NCBI RefSeq assembly: GCF_022865125.1
Contig: NZ_CP094828.1
Coordinates: forward strand, 2,170,001 to 2,234,000
Source of the DNA: Acuticoccus sp. I52.16.1
GTDB taxonomy: Bacteria; Pseudomonadota; Alphaproteobacteria; Rhizobiales; Amorphaceae
Reading direction: 5' to 3'
Length of the DNA stretch: 64,000 nucleotides
The translations under genes and the position numbers were made by a program. Shown one piece after another: positions 7,551 to 16,850 of this stretch. The notes below the pieces were generated by a model. That model saw only the letters and a program-made list of their open reading frames with translations. It was not told the origin of the DNA and did no database searches. Within the stretch, counting starts at the first letter, position 1. Each line of letters begins with the position of its first letter.

Positions 7551-8585
7551 ATGCCCTTCACTCCCCGCGTCTTCTCGGGCGTTCAGCCCACCGGCAATCT
7601 GCACCTCGGCAACTACCTCGGCGCGGTGCGCCGCTTCGTCGCCATGCAGGACGAGTATCCGTGCATCTACTGCGTGGTGGACCTGCACGCGATCACCCAG
7701 TGGCAGGACCCGGTGGAGCTGGCCGACGCCACCTACAGCGTCACCGCGGCCTATCTCGCCGCGGGGATCGACCCAGCCCGCTCGATCGTCTTCAACCAGA
7801 GCCGCGTCACCGCGCATGCCGAGCTCGCCTGGATCTTCAACTGCGTCGCCCGCATGGGGTGGCTGAACCGCATGACGCAATTCAAGGAGAAGGCCGGCAA
7901 GGACAAGGAGAACGCGTCGGCGGGCCTCTTCGTCTACCCCAACCTCATGGCGGCCGATATCCTGGTCTACCAGGCGACGCACGTGCCGGTGGGCGACGAC
8001 CAGAAGCAGCATTTGGAGCTGACCCGCGACATCGCGCAGAAGTTCAACCACGACTATGCCGAGCGGCTCGCCTCGCTGGGCTATGACGAGGACGGCCTCT
8101 TCCCGATGACCGAGCCGATCATCGCCGGGCCGGCGACGCGGGTGATGAGCCTGCGCGACGGGTCGAAGAAGATGTCGAAGTCGGAAGCGTCGGATGCCTC
8201 GCGCATCAACCTGACCGACGATGCAGACACGATCGCGCAGAAGATCCGCAAGGCGAAGACCGACCCGGAACCGCTGCCCTCCGAGCCGAAGGGGCTGGAG
8301 AGCCGGGCCGAGGCGGACAACCTCGTCGGCATCTACGCCGCGCTCGCCAGCACCACCAAGGAGGCGGTGCTGGCGCAATATGGCGGGCAGGGCTTCTCGG
8401 CCTTCAAGCCGGCGCTGGCGGAGCTGGCGGTCGAGGTGCTGGCGCCGATGAACGCGGAGATGCGGCGGCTCCTCGCGGACCGCGGCCATCTCGACGCGGT
8501 GCTGGCCGACGGTGCGGCGCGCGCCAATGCCATCGCAGAGCCCATCCTGCGGGACGTGAAGCGCGTGGTCGGCTTCCTGACGTGA
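7551..8585 (+). CDS. trpS: tryptophanyl-tRNA synthetase
   Basis: 344 aa class I aminoacyl-tRNA synthetase that charges tRNA-Trp in the cytoplasm. The ATP site variant of HIGH is seen near the N-terminus ([11 protein letters not shown]), the KMSKS loop is intact ([11 protein letters not shown], about residue 208), and the tryptophan-pocket block [15 protein letters not shown] lies mid-chain. Length is normal for bacterial TrpRS. The last codons overlap the GTG start of the hemerythrin-like gene by 4 nt (GTGA), so the two are probably co-translated although their functions are unrelated. Confidence 0.96.
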   Translation: MPFTPRVFSGVQPTGNLHLGNYLGAVRRFVAMQDEYPCIYCVVDLHAITQWQDPVELADATYSVTAAYLAAGIDPARSIVFNQSRVTAHAELAWIFNCVARMGWLNRMTQFKEKAGKDKENASAGLFVYPNLMAADILVYQATHVPVGDDQKQHLELTRDIAQKFNHDYAERLASLGYDEDGLFPMTEPIIAGPATRVMSLRDGSKKMSKSEASDASRINLTDDADTIAQKIRKAKTDPEPLPSEPKGLESRAEADNLVGIYAALASTTKEAVLAQYGGQGFSAFKPALAELAVEVLAPMNAEMRRLLADRGHLDAVLADGAARANAIAEPILRDVKRVVGFLT

Positions 8586-9163
8586 GCGCGGCCGAGGCGG
8601 ACGGCCTCTTCACGCGCGCACCCTTCGGCGACGACATCGCCGTCCTGCGTGCGCGTTTCCCGCGGGAGGTGTGGCCGGCGCACCGCAACCTCGGCCAGAC
8701 CGCGCGGTTCTGGCTCGACCGGCACGGCATGTTCCGCGAACTGGGCGACATGCTCAAGACCGGCGCGGTAGAGTTCGCCGAGGGGCGGGTCGAGGCCAAG
8801 CCCTTCATGGGCTGGCTGGGGCCGCGCCTGTCGCTCTTCCTCAACGAGCTGCACACGCACCATCATGTCGAGGACGAGCATTATTTCCCCGTCTTCCGGG
8901 CCGCCGATGCGCGGCTGGGGCGCGGGTTCGACATCCTCGACGCCGACCACCACACCCTGGATGCGCTGATCCACGAGCTGGCCGCCACCGGCAACGCCCT
9001 CTCAGAGGGTCTGCGCGGTCATGGTGACGTCGCCCGTCCGTCTGCCGACCTCGCCGAGCGGCTGACGCGCGCCTCCAACGGCCTCCTGCGCCACCTGGAG
9101 GACGAGGAGGACATCGTGGTGCCACTGATCCTCGACCGCAGCGAAGGCGGCCTCGGCCTCTAA
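8582..9163 (+). CDS. hemerythrin HHE-domain protein
   Basis: 193 aa with a single four-helix HHE cation-binding domain. Candidate metal ligands are in the expected order: H...HHHVEDEH (about residues 97-101), DADHH (about 121) and HLEDEED near the C-terminus (about 174). Such domains bind a di-iron centre and serve in oxygen, nitric oxide or iron handling; the role here is unknown. The GTG start at 8582 overlaps the trpS stop (GTGA). Confidence 0.8.
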   Translation: MSAAEADGLFTRAPFGDDIAVLRARFPREVWPAHRNLGQTARFWLDRHGMFRELGDMLKTGAVEFAEGRVEAKPFMGWLGPRLSLFLNELHTHHHVEDEHYFPVFRAADARLGRGFDILDADHHTLDALIHELAATGNALSEGLRGHGDVARPSADLAERLTRASNGLLRHLEDEEDIVVPLILDRSEGGLGL

Positions 9164-9204
9164 GTCGACAATCTTTGGTTGCATTGCCGCGCGATCGCGC
9201 TACC

Positions 9205-9226
9205 CTCCCGTCATCGATCGCGGGAG
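9205..9226 (+). promoter_or_regulatory. hairpin covering the ribosome binding site of the 9233 gene
   Basis: CTCCCG (9205-9210) is the exact complement of CGGGAG (9221-9226), which contains the only good ribosome site for the GTG at 9233. Folding would hide that site. The loop contains another short palindrome, CGATCG. Confidence 0.35.
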
Positions 9227-9232
9227 ATTGCC

Positions 9233-9736
9233 GTGCGCCCTCTTCAGGCCATCCTGACCGATGCCAAGAGCATCGCCGCCCAGTACGAGGACGTGACCGG
9301 CCGCCCGCTGGGCCTGACCGACGAGATCGGCGAGTGCGAGGCCGCTGCCAGGCTCGGCCTGTCGCTCGCGCCCGCACACGAGCCCTACTGCGACGCCTTG
9401 GACCTCCACAGCTCACGCCTCCTGATCCGCAGCCGCCGCGTGACGCCCGAGCGGCGCGAGCGCAACCAGCGCGTCCCCGCGGTGCGGCGCAGGATCGGCT
9501 GGGACGCCGTACTGCTGGTGCTGCTGGACGAGCGCTACGACGCCATCGAGATCTGGCGGGCCGAGCGCCTCGCCGTGCTCGACGCGCTCGATCCGGCTGC
9601 CTCCCGCCGGCCCCGTCGCGCGCTCAACGTGTCGCAATTCAAGTCGATCGGGCGGCTCGTCTGGTCGGACGCCGGGCGGTGGACCCACCCGCCACCGCTG
9701 CGGGACTACCGCTTCGGCGAGCGCAGGCGCACGTAG
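9233..9736 (+). CDS. conserved hypothetical protein (possible DUF6998-like)
   Basis: 167 aa, start at GTG 9233 (product MRPLQAILTDAKSI...) chosen for the GGGAG ribosome site 7 bases upstream. I recall similar short proteins in Rhizobiales that open with this block and end with SQFKSIGRLVW, annotated DUF6998. The acidic and basic residues (GECEAA, DALDL, LLIRSRR) could suit a nuclease-like fold, but I cannot confirm one. Its last 31 bp overlap the end of the convergent Smr gene. Function is unknown. Confidence 0.6.
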   Translation: MRPLQAILTDAKSIAAQYEDVTGRPLGLTDEIGECEAAARLGLSLAPAHEPYCDALDLHSSRLLIRSRRVTPERRERNQRVPAVRRRIGWDAVLLVLLDERYDAIEIWRAERLAVLDALDPAASRRPRRALNVSQFKSIGRLVWSDAGRWTHPPPLRDYRFGERRRT

Positions 9737-10260
9737 AGGGCACCGTCGCCCCCGTGCGTGGGGTTTGCCGGCCCGAAGGTGACGATGTGCCGCGCGAGGT
9801 CGCGGCCGGCCAGCCAGTGGGGCACGCTTCGGCGAAGCACGCCCCGCCCCTCGCCCTCGCCGAGGCCCTTGCCGGTGATCACCAGCACGACGCGCCGCCG
9901 CTGACCGACAGAGGCCACGATGAAACGCGACAGCGCCCCGTGCGCCTCCTCCTGCGTCATGCCGTGGAGGTCGATCCGGGCGTCGATGCCGAGGGCGCCG
10001 CGAGCGAGCTTGCGACGGGTCTTGCGGTCGAGGTCGCTGGCGGGGCGCGCCTTGATGGCGGGCGGGGGCGCCGGGGCCGCAGGTGGCGGCTCGGCGGGCG
10101 GCTGCGCCAGCTTGGGCGCCTCGGCGGGCGGCGAGGCCTTCGGCGGCACGGGCAGCGTCACGGACGGCGGCGGCGGCTCGGGGCGCAGCGGGACGACGGT
10201 GCGGGCGATCTTGTCCCACAGCGCCTTTTCCGAACTGGAGAGAATGCGCCGGCGCGTCAT
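9706..10260 (-). CDS. Smr-domain protein
   Basis: 184 aa. Residues 1-85 are a disordered Pro/Ala-rich region after a short conserved head (SSSEKALWDKIARTV). The C-terminal Smr domain has the IDLHGM motif (about residue 98) and the ITGKGLGEGEGRGVL loop. Smr domains cleave nucleic acids, and recent work links them to ribosome rescue on mRNA. The ATG at 10260 overlaps the stop of the mltA-like gene (ATGA), making the two an operon. This MltA-Smr pairing is common in Rhizobiales. Confidence 0.85.
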   Translation of the reverse strand: MTRRRILSSSEKALWDKIARTVVPLRPEPPPPSVTLPVPPKASPPAEAPKLAQPPAEPPPAAPAPPPAIKARPASDLDRKTRRKLARGALGIDARIDLHGMTQEEAHGALSRFIVASVGQRRRVVLVITGKGLGEGEGRGVLRRSVPHWLAGRDLARHIVTFGPANPTHGGDGALYVRLRSPKR

Positions 10261-11327
10261 GGGGTGACCACGCCAACGGCGGCGGACCCCACCGGGTGCG
10301 GGGCGACGCCGTGCGGGAGAAACACCGTCCACGTCGCCGGTGCTTTCATCGCCCCGGCGACCGCCCCGGCGGCATCGCCAGTGCCGATGAAGATGTCGCC
10401 CCGTCCCCGGCCGACGATCGCCGAGCCGGCGTCCTCGGCGATCATCACAGCGGCGAAGTCGCCCTCGCCGGGCAGCGTCGTCGCGATGTGGATCGGAGTG
10501 CCGAGGCCGTGATGCACGCGGTCCACCGCGAGGCTGCGGTATGGGACCAGCGGCACGCCCCCCGCCGCGACCGGCCCCAGCGCCGGGTCGCCCAGCGGCC
10601 GTTCCCGGAAGAAGACATAGGAGCGGTTGGCCTCCAGCGTCTCCGCGACGATCTGCGGATGCGCGGCGAGGACCGCGCGGATCGACTGCATGGTGGCGCC
10701 GCCCTCGGGGAGCCACCCCCGATCGATCAGGACGCGTCCAATGGCCGTGTAGGGATGCCCGGTCTTGCCGTGGTAGCCGACGCGCATCTCGTCGCCATCG
10801 ACGAAACGCAGGCGGGCCGAGCCCTGCACCTGGGCGAAGAAGGCGTCCACCGGATCGGCGACGAAGGCGAGGTCCAGGCCGAGCCCGTCCAGCGCTCCGG
10901 CGCGGATCGCCGCGCGGTCGGGGTAGGGCGCCAGCGTGCCGTCGGACCGGCGGCGGGCCCAGGTTCCGTCACCGGGAAGGTCGGGCCGCGCAGAGACGCG
11001 GATCAAGTCCGGCGGGCGGCGGTGCAGCGGGGTCTGGAACGGGCCGGCGCGGCGGCGCGAGGCGCCGACGACGGGCTCGTAATAGGCCGTGAGAAAGCCG
11101 GGTTCGGGCAGCCGCCAGGCCAGGAAGGCCTCTTCGACCGTCCGGCGGGCGGACCGGCCGCGGCGGGCGAGGGCAGGTGCCAGGGCGCCCAGCCATGCAG
11201 CCTGCGCCGGCCGCGTTAGGACGCCAGGGTCGAGGTGGCGCGCGAGGCCGGCCAGCAGCGCCTCGGCTTCAGCCTCGGACCAGCCGGGGAGCCCGGCGAT
11301 GGGGATCGGGAACGCCGGGCCGTCCAT
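10257..11327 (-). CDS. mltA: murein lytic transglycosylase A
   Basis: 356 aa. An MltA barrel domain (with FLTAYYEPVVGAS, about residue 75) is followed by a 3D domain with catalytic-type aspartates (VMIAEDAGSAIVGRGRGDIF). The family cleaves the glycan strands of peptidoglycan to 1,6-anhydromuramic ends. No signal peptide or lipobox is visible from the ATG at 11327; the short gap to the preceding stop leaves little room for one, so export is unexplained. It lies between the Tim44-like and Smr genes in one minus-strand operon. Confidence 0.88.
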   Translation of the reverse strand: MDGPAFPIPIAGLPGWSEAEAEALLAGLARHLDPGVLTRPAQAAWLGALAPALARRGRSARRTVEEAFLAWRLPEPGFLTAYYEPVVGASRRRAGPFQTPLHRRPPDLIRVSARPDLPGDGTWARRRSDGTLAPYPDRAAIRAGALDGLGLDLAFVADPVDAFFAQVQGSARLRFVDGDEMRVGYHGKTGHPYTAIGRVLIDRGWLPEGGATMQSIRAVLAAHPQIVAETLEANRSYVFFRERPLGDPALGPVAAGGVPLVPYRSLAVDRVHHGLGTPIHIATTLPGEGDFAAVMIAEDAGSAIVGRGRGDIFIGTGDAAGAVAGAMKAPATWTVFLPHGVAPHPVGSAAVGVVTP

Positions 11328-11343
11328 GCGCGGGGCGCGGTCT

Positions 11344-12054
11344 TTACGCGGATTCGGTGGCGACCAGCAGCCAGTTCGGGTGGTCGGCATCGACCCGACG
11401 CTCGAAGGTCCACACGTCCACCACGTCGGCGACCTTGTTGGGGTCGCCTTCGATGAGGTTGCCGTCACGATCGTAGGTGGCGGAGATCATCTGACTGTCG
11501 ATCCGCGTGGTCACGCGGGCGATCTTGCCCTTCAGCGAGGCGTCGGTAATGGCCATCTTGTCGATCCCGATGAGGGTGGTCGACATGGACTGGCCGTTGG
11601 CCTCACGGTCGGCGATGGCGGCGGCGAAGCCCTCCATCACCTCGTCCGACAGGAGCGGGCGCAGCGTGTCCCGGTCGCCGCCGGCGAAGGCCGTGACGAT
11701 CATCTCGTAGGCCATCTGCGCGCCGTTGAGGAACTGCTTGGGATCGAACGTCGGGTCGGCGACGACGATGTCGCGCAGCGCGTCGTAGAGCGGCGTGTCC
11801 TTGGCCGCGACGGGCTTCAGGCGCTCCTCGACGACGCTCGGCTCTGGCGCGGACGCCGGGGCGTTGCCCGGCTGGCGCGGCAGGGAGACGACATTGTCGT
11901 TCCCGCGCGACTCGTTGCCGCTGCGGGCCGCGTAGGGGTCGTACGGCGGACGCTCGTTCCCCGTCCGGCGACCCAGCACGCTGCGCAGGCGCAGGAAGAT
12001 CGCGACGGCCAGCGCCAGGATCATCAAGTTGTAGATGTCGAAGAATTCACTCAT
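11344..12054 (-). CDS. Tim44/TimA-family membrane-associated protein
   Basis: 236 aa. An N-terminal hydrophobic segment (about residues 9-24) is followed by a disordered, Pro/Asn-rich linker (30-80) and a C-terminal Tim44-like domain (about 90-236) with the typical FLNGAQMAYEMIVTAFAGGD block. Mitochondrial Tim44 couples the import channel to Hsp70; alphaproteobacterial homologues are envelope proteins of poorly known function. It is divergent from fxsA and first in the run leading to mltA and smr, the usual arrangement in this class next to secB and fxsA. Confidence 0.85.
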   Translation of the reverse strand: MSEFFDIYNLMILALAVAIFLRLRSVLGRRTGNERPPYDPYAARSGNESRGNDNVVSLPRQPGNAPASAPEPSVVEERLKPVAAKDTPLYDALRDIVVADPTFDPKQFLNGAQMAYEMIVTAFAGGDRDTLRPLLSDEVMEGFAAAIADREANGQSMSTTLIGIDKMAITDASLKGKIARVTTRIDSQMISATYDRDGNLIEGDPNKVADVVDVWTFERRVDADHPNWLLVATESA

Positions 12055-12267
12055 CCACTAAAACCTGTCAGCCCATATCTGGAGCTCTGCCACGGCCCCT
12101 CGCCGCTCGACCGTTCCACCATACACATAAGACGCCATACGGCGTCGTACAGGTCCAGTTTGCGGCACAGCATGCGGCGGACCGTATCGGACTGAGGCAC
12201 CTCGGTCTACGCCCAGCGCTCGAAAACACCACCCTACGTTCCCATATTCGGCCGGAGCCAAAGGGAA

Positions 12268-12774
12268 ATGCTTGTGATCCGATCCATCCTGTTCGCTTTT
12301 CTGCTGATCATCCCGATCGCCGAGATCGTCGTCTTTCTGACGGTCGGCAGCGTGATCGGCGTGCTTCCGACCATCGCCATCATCATCCTGACGGCAGTCC
12401 TCGGCGCGATCCTGTTGAAGCGGCAGGGACTCTCGGCCTTCGCCCGCCTCCAGGCCGACGCCAGCGCCGGGCGTGTCCCCGCCGCCGCCATCGGCCAGGC
12501 GATCACCGTCGCGATCGCCGGCATCCTGCTGCTGACGCCCGGCTTCATCACCGACACGGTGGGCTTCCTGCTCTTCATCCCGGCAGTGCGCAGCTGGCTT
12601 TGGAAGCAGATCGCCGGGTCGGTGCGGATCCATGGCGCCGGGACGGGCGGCCCCGGTGCGGATGCCGGCGGCCCGGCGGGGCACCCCTACCGCCCCGGCA
12701 AGCCCCAGGTGATCGACCTCGAGGCGACCGAGGTGAAGCCCGACCCGTCCACCCCGTGGCGCAACGACGCGTAG
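12268..12774 (+). CDS. fxsA: FxsA family membrane protein
   Basis: 168 aa with four hydrophobic segments in the first 115 residues and the FxsA landmarks: IPIAEIVVF in segment 1, a Gly-rich turn, LLKRQG (about residue 49) and LLTPGFITDTVGFLL (about 91). The C-terminal 45 residues are Gly/Pro-rich and cytoplasmic. E. coli FxsA affects phage T7 exclusion; the general role is unknown. An AAGGGA ribosome site precedes the ATG. Confidence 0.88.
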   Translation: MLVIRSILFAFLLIIPIAEIVVFLTVGSVIGVLPTIAIIILTAVLGAILLKRQGLSAFARLQADASAGRVPAAAIGQAITVAIAGILLLTPGFITDTVGFLLFIPAVRSWLWKQIAGSVRIHGAGTGGPGADAGGPAGHPYRPGKPQVIDLEATEVKPDPSTPWRNDA

Positions 12775-12911
12775 AGCGACTACGCCCTGAAGTCTCCCAT
12801 GGGTGGCTAAGATCGGGCGAAGGCGGCGGATCGACGGCAAAGGTCTAGGATTGTCGCGGGCAAAGTGGTAGCCCGCGGCGAACTGACCATCGTTCAACGA
12901 ACGGACTCACC

Positions 12912-13400
12912 ATGACCGACGCCACCGCCGGCGCGCCAGAAGGACAGGCTCAGCCCTCCGTCCGCGTGCTCGCCCAATACGTCAAAGATCTCTCCTTCGA
13001 GAATCCGCGCGCGCCCGCCTCGCTGCAGAACCGCGAAGCCAACCCGCAGATCAACATCTCCGTCAACGTCGCCGCGAAGTCCCTCGCCGAGACCGACTAC
13101 GAGGTGACTTTGACCCTCGAGGCGAAGGCCGGGGACGACGAAAATCTCGCCTTCCAGACCGAGCTTCAGTACGCCGGCGTGATCCGCGTCGCCGGGATGA
13201 AGCCCGAGCACGTGCAGCCTTTCCTGCTGATCGAGGGGCCCCGCCTGCTCTTCCCGTTCGCCCGGCAGATCGTCGCCGAGGCGGTGCGCAACGGCGGCTT
13301 CCCGCCGCTGATGATCGACCCGATCGATTTCGTCGCGCTCTACCGCCGCAACCTGGAGCGGGCGCAGCAGCAGCAGAACGCGACCCCCGTCACCAACTGA
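12912..13400 (+). CDS. secB: protein-export chaperone SecB
   Basis: 162 aa, normal for SecB, a tetrameric cytoplasmic chaperone that hands unfolded precursors to SecA. The recognisable core begins at VLAQYVKDLSFENPRAP (about residue 19) and includes the beta strands around INISVNVAAKSL and the C-terminal block FPFARQIVAEAVRNGGFPPL. It ends 3 bp before the convergent dnaQ stop, so no separate terminator fits between them. Confidence 0.95.
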   Translation: MTDATAGAPEGQAQPSVRVLAQYVKDLSFENPRAPASLQNREANPQINISVNVAAKSLAETDYEVTLTLEAKAGDDENLAFQTELQYAGVIRVAGMKPEHVQPFLLIEGPRLLFPFARQIVAEAVRNGGFPPLMIDPIDFVALYRRNLERAQQQQNATPVTN

Positions 13401-13403
13401 CGC

Positions 13404-14120
13404 CTACTCGGCGGCGATGCGCGGCCCGTCCTCGGTCTGGGCCGTGACCTTGGCCCAGATCGACTCGGCGAACGTCGCCATGAAGGCGGCGTGCGCGGCG
13501 CGCTCGCCCTCGGTGAGGCGCGGGGCCAGCGGCACCGGACGGGGTGCGTGGCGCACAGGTCCGGCGGCCCGCGCGCTGCCGTCACCGGTGCCGCCCAGCA
13601 CCAGCGTCGCCTGCCGGCCGCCGGTCAGCTCGAGGTAGACCTCGGCCAGCAGTTCGGCGTCGAGCAGAGCGCCGTGCTTGGTGCGGCGAGACGCGTCGAT
13701 CCCGTAGCGCGAGCACAGGGCGTCCAGCGAATTGGCACCGCCGTGCTTGCGACGCGCGATCGACAGCGTGTCCACCACCTGGTGCGCACCGATGATCGGC
13801 TTGCCGCAGCGCTGCAGCTCGTGATTGAGGAAATTGACGTCGAACGAGGCGTTGTGGGCGACGAGGTTGGCGTCCCCCAGGAAGGCCGAGAACTCCTCGG
13901 CGATGGCGGCGAAGACCGGCTTGTCGGCCAGGAAGTCGGCCGAGATGCCGTGCACGCGGAACGCCTCTTCGGGCATGTCCCGCTCGGGATTGATGTAGAC
14001 GTGAAAGACGTTGCCGGTCGGGATCGCGTTCAGCACCTCGACGGCGCCGATCTCCACCACGCGGTCGCCCGTGGCCGGATCGAGGCCGGTTGTTTCGGTG
14101 TCGAGAACGATCTCGCGCAA
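13404..14120 (-). CDS. dnaQ: DNA polymerase III epsilon subunit (3'-5' proofreading exonuclease)
   Basis: 238 aa DEDDh exonuclease. Catalytic residues are visible: DTETTG (Asp7, Glu9), the Exo II Asp in [14 protein letters not shown], and a final [10 protein letters not shown] block giving the histidine and last aspartate. It proofreads replication errors within Pol III. The start is a TTG at 14120, supported by GGAGGC 6 bases upstream. It is last in the minus-strand run DUF299-aroE-coaE-dnaQ, 80 bp after coaE. Confidence 0.95.
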   Translation of the reverse strand: MREIVLDTETTGLDPATGDRVVEIGAVEVLNAIPTGNVFHVYINPERDMPEEAFRVHGISADFLADKPVFAAIAEEFSAFLGDANLVAHNASFDVNFLNHELQRCGKPIIGAHQVVDTLSIARRKHGGANSLDALCSRYGIDASRRTKHGALLDAELLAEVYLELTGGRQATLVLGGTGDGSARAAGPVRHAPRPVPLAPRLTEGERAAHAAFMATFAESIWAKVTAQTEDGPRIAAE

Positions 14121-14200
14121 CGTCTGCCTCCAAGAGCGAAGACGCCGACAGTGCCACAGGCCGCGCCCGATTTCACCGCCCCGCGCCGGATTTCAACCGC

Positions 14201-14794
14201 CTAACCGAGCGCCATCAGCGCCTTGCGGACCGCGGCGACCTGACGTGCGGCGTCATCGACGCCGGTCGCGGTGTCGATGACGTAGTGGGCGCCGGCGCGC
14301 TTCGTCCGGTCGGGGGTCTGCTTGGCGAGGATCGCCTCGAACGCCGCCTCCGTCATGCCGGGGCGCGCAAGCACGCGGGCGCGCTGGACCTCGGCCGGCG
14401 CGCTGACGACGACCACGGCGTCGACGTGGCGGTCGCGACCGCTCTCGAACAGGAGCGGGATATCGAGGATCGCGAGGCGGGCGCGAGCCTCGCGGGCGCG
14501 GTCGAGGAAGGCGCTCTGTTCGGCGTGGACGAGGGGGTGGACGATGGCCTCCAGACGGGCCATCGCCGCGGCATTGCCCAGCACCGCCTCGCGCAGCCGC
14601 GTCCGATCCACGGCCCCGTCCACCACGGTGCCGGGGAAGGCGGCCCCGACCGGCGCCACCGCTGCGCCACCTGCGGCATAGAGGCGGTGAACGGCGGCGT
14701 CGGAGTCGTAGACCGGGTCGCCCGCGGCGGCGAAGAGCGCGGCCGTGGTGGACTTGCCCATCCCGATGGAGCCGGTGAGACCGACCGTCTTCAC
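14201..14794 (-). CDS. coaE: dephospho-CoA kinase
   Basis: 197 aa P-loop kinase that makes the last step of coenzyme A synthesis (3'-phosphorylation of dephospho-CoA). The Walker A motif is at the N-terminus ([12 protein letters not shown]), followed by the substrate Asp (YDSDAAVH) and the lid-region block [11 protein letters not shown] start at the GTG at 14794, which overlaps the aroE stop by 4 nt (GTGA), because it places the Walker motif at the family position. Confidence 0.95.
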   Translation of the reverse strand: MKTVGLTGSIGMGKSTTAALFAAAGDPVYDSDAAVHRLYAAGGAAVAPVGAAFPGTVVDGAVDRTRLREAVLGNAAAMARLEAIVHPLVHAEQSAFLDRAREARARLAILDIPLLFESGRDRHVDAVVVVSAPAEVQRARVLARPGMTEAAFEAILAKQTPDRTKRAGAHYVIDTATGVDDAARQVAAVRKALMALG

Positions 14795-15600
14795 AGCGTC
14801 GCCAGCACTTTTTCGCGCAATGCCGCGTCGACCTCCGGCCTGTGACCGAACCACTTCTCGAAGCCGACCGTCGCCTGATGGATCAGCATGCCGAGGCCGT
14901 CCACGGTCGCCAGCCCCCGTGCCGCGGCCTCTTGGAGAAGCGGGGTGTGGAGCGGGTTGTAGACGATGTCGGCGACGACGGCGTGGGCCGGCAGCGGCGC
15001 GAGGTCGATGTCGAGCGGCTGGTTGCCCTCCATGCCGAGGGAGGTGGTGTTGACCAGGAGATCCGCCCGCGGCAGCAGCCCCGGTACGCTCTCCCAAGGG
15101 ACGGCGTGGCCGCCGACGCGCCCGACGAGCAGCTCCGCCCGCTGCGCCCGGCGGTTGGCCACCGCGACGTCCAGCCCAGCGGTGATCAGCGCGTCGCACA
15201 CGGCGATCGAGGCGCCGCCCGCGCCGAGCACCAAGGCGTTCTCGGCGCTGCGCCAGGCGGGCGCCTGCTCGTCGAGGCTGGCGATGAACCCGGCACCGTC
15301 GCTGGAGGTGGCGCGGAGCCGGCCGTCCTCGCGCCAGACGGTGTTGATCGAGCCGAGCCGCCGGCCGACCGGGTCGAGGTCCACGAACGCCGCGGCCGAG
15401 ATCTTGTGCGGCACGGTGACGTTGAGCCCGTCGAAGCCCATCTCGTCGAACTGGCGAAAGAAGGCCTTCAGCGCCTCGGGCTGGACCGGCAGCAGCTCGT
15501 AGCGGGCGTCGATGCCGTAGCGTTCGAACCAATGGGCGAAGATGGTGGGCGAGCGGGAGTGGGCGACGGGCCAGCCGAGCAGCCCCACGCGGCGTGTCAT
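14791..15600 (-). CDS. aroE: shikimate dehydrogenase (NADP+)
   Basis: 269 aa enzyme of the shikimate pathway, reducing 3-dehydroshikimate. The substrate site is seen at [11 protein letters not shown] (residues 15-25) and the catalytic Lys-Asp pair in NVTVPHK and SSDGAGF. The cofactor loop is LGAGGAS with NRRAQRAE after it. Between the DUF299 gene (2-bp gap upstream) and coaE (4-bp overlap). In many relatives a maf gene stands between DUF299 and aroE; it is absent here. Confidence 0.95.
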   Translation of the reverse strand: MTRRVGLLGWPVAHSRSPTIFAHWFERYGIDARYELLPVQPEALKAFFRQFDEMGFDGLNVTVPHKISAAAFVDLDPVGRRLGSINTVWREDGRLRATSSDGAGFIASLDEQAPAWRSAENALVLGAGGASIAVCDALITAGLDVAVANRRAQRAELLVGRVGGHAVPWESVPGLLPRADLLVNTTSLGMEGNQPLDIDLAPLPAHAVVADIVYNPLHTPLLQEAAARGLATVDGLGMLIHQATVGFEKWFGHRPEVDAALREKVLATL

Positions 15601-15602
15601 CG

Positions 15603-16454
15603 TTAGAAGTCCTCAGCAAGTCCGCCGGAGCCGTAGCGGCGGTCGGAAAGCAGCGCGACGATGGCGGCGGCGGTCTCCTCGATGGAGCGGCGCGTCACGT
15701 CGATCAGCGGCCAGCCGTTCTCGGCGCACAGCTTGCGCGCGTAGGTCACCTCTTTGGCGACGGCCTGGCGGTTGACGTAGGTGGATCCCTTGCGCTCGGC
15801 GTTCATCGAAATGAGCCGATTCTCACGCAGCGCGACGATGCGCTCGGGACTGGCGGTCAGGCCGACGATCAGCGCCCGCCGCGCCTCGAAGAGGTTCGGC
15901 GGCAGCGGCAGGTCGGTGACGATGGGCAGGTTGGTCGCGCGCACGCCGCGGTGGGCGAGGTAGATCGACGTCGGCGTCTTGGACGTGCGCGACACGCCGA
16001 TGAGGACGACGTCGGCCTCGTCGACATTGTCCGGCAGGGCGCCGTCGTCATGGCGCATGGCGAAGTTCAGCGCCTCGATCCGCCGGAAGTAGCTGGCGTC
16101 GAGTTCATGCTGCGCGCCGATGCGCGAGGCCTTCTGCACGTTGAGATAGGACTGGAAGACGGCGACGAGCGGATCCAGCACGTCGATGCAGGGCAGGCCC
16201 AGTTCGTTGCAGGTGGCCTGCAGGCGGGTCAGGATGTCCGGATCCACCAGGGTGAACATCACGATCCCCGGCGCGTCCTCGATCTCGGCGAGGACGCGGT
16301 CGAGCTGCCGGTCCGAGCGCACCAACGGGTAGACGTGCTCGATCGCCTCGACGTCCTCGTAACGGGCGACGGCGGCACGTGAGGCGGTCATCAGCGTCTC
16401 GCCCGTCGAGTCCGACACCAAGTGTACGTGGACAAAAGTACGTTTTCGGTTCAC
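15603..16454 (-). CDS. bifunctional kinase/pyrophosphorylase regulating PEP synthase or PPDK (DUF299)
   Basis: 283 aa. The DUF299 P-loop [18 protein letters not shown] (about residues 150-167) is intact, and the N-terminal block [11 protein letters not shown] is typical. The family phosphorylates and dephosphorylates phosphoenolpyruvate synthase or pyruvate phosphate dikinase in response to ADP. The start is GTG at 16454. In alphaproteobacteria this gene (RP001-type) flanks the replication origin opposite hemE, exactly as here. Confidence 0.92.
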   Translation of the reverse strand: MNRKRTFVHVHLVSDSTGETLMTASRAAVARYEDVEAIEHVYPLVRSDRQLDRVLAEIEDAPGIVMFTLVDPDILTRLQATCNELGLPCIDVLDPLVAVFQSYLNVQKASRIGAQHELDASYFRRIEALNFAMRHDDGALPDNVDEADVVLIGVSRTSKTPTSIYLAHRGVRATNLPIVTDLPLPPNLFEARRALIVGLTASPERIVALRENRLISMNAERKGSTYVNRQAVAKEVTYARKLCAENGWPLIDVTRRSIEETAAAIVALLSDRRYGSGGLAEDF

Positions 16455-16850
16455 GGACGCCTTCGCAACTTGAGGATCACTGTGGAGAACGTCGTGACGG
16501 CAGAGAGGCCCGGGCGCAACCCTGTGGATTCATCGCCCGCTCATCCACTGACGGATCCCCCGACGGCCGCCGGTGGACAGTCACGGGACCGTGCGGCCGC
16601 AGCGGTGACGAAGATCACAGCTTTGCGAAATGCGTCCACAGGCGCACCGAACGACCGGCCGCGTCGAATCGCGAGAGTTCCTGCGGCACCAAGCGACAGT
16701 TGCGCGATTGCCTCCGGACATGTGAACAGTGGCGCATCGGCCACCGCGCCGGGGACCCCTCAACGCACGACGCGGTGAATCGTTCCATGATCCCCGACAT
16801 CCGACCGCCATCAGAATCATCAGATTCCTTAAAAAAAGATTGTTTGATTG
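16455..16850. other. candidate chromosomal replication origin (oriC)
   Basis: Gene-free 396 bp between the DUF299 gene and hemE, the place where alphaproteobacterial origins such as Caulobacter Cori lie. DnaA-box-like 9-mers: TGTGGAGAA (16481-16489, one mismatch to TGTGGATAA), TGTGGATTC (16523), TCATCCACT (16541), GCGTCCACA (16632) and TGTGAACAG (16721). Five GANTC (CcrM) sites are at 16527, 16666, 16777, 16814 and 16823, many for so short a GC-rich stretch. The right end (16814-16850) is AT-rich and could be the unwinding element. I saw no TTAA-N7-TTAA CtrA site. Confidence 0.68.
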
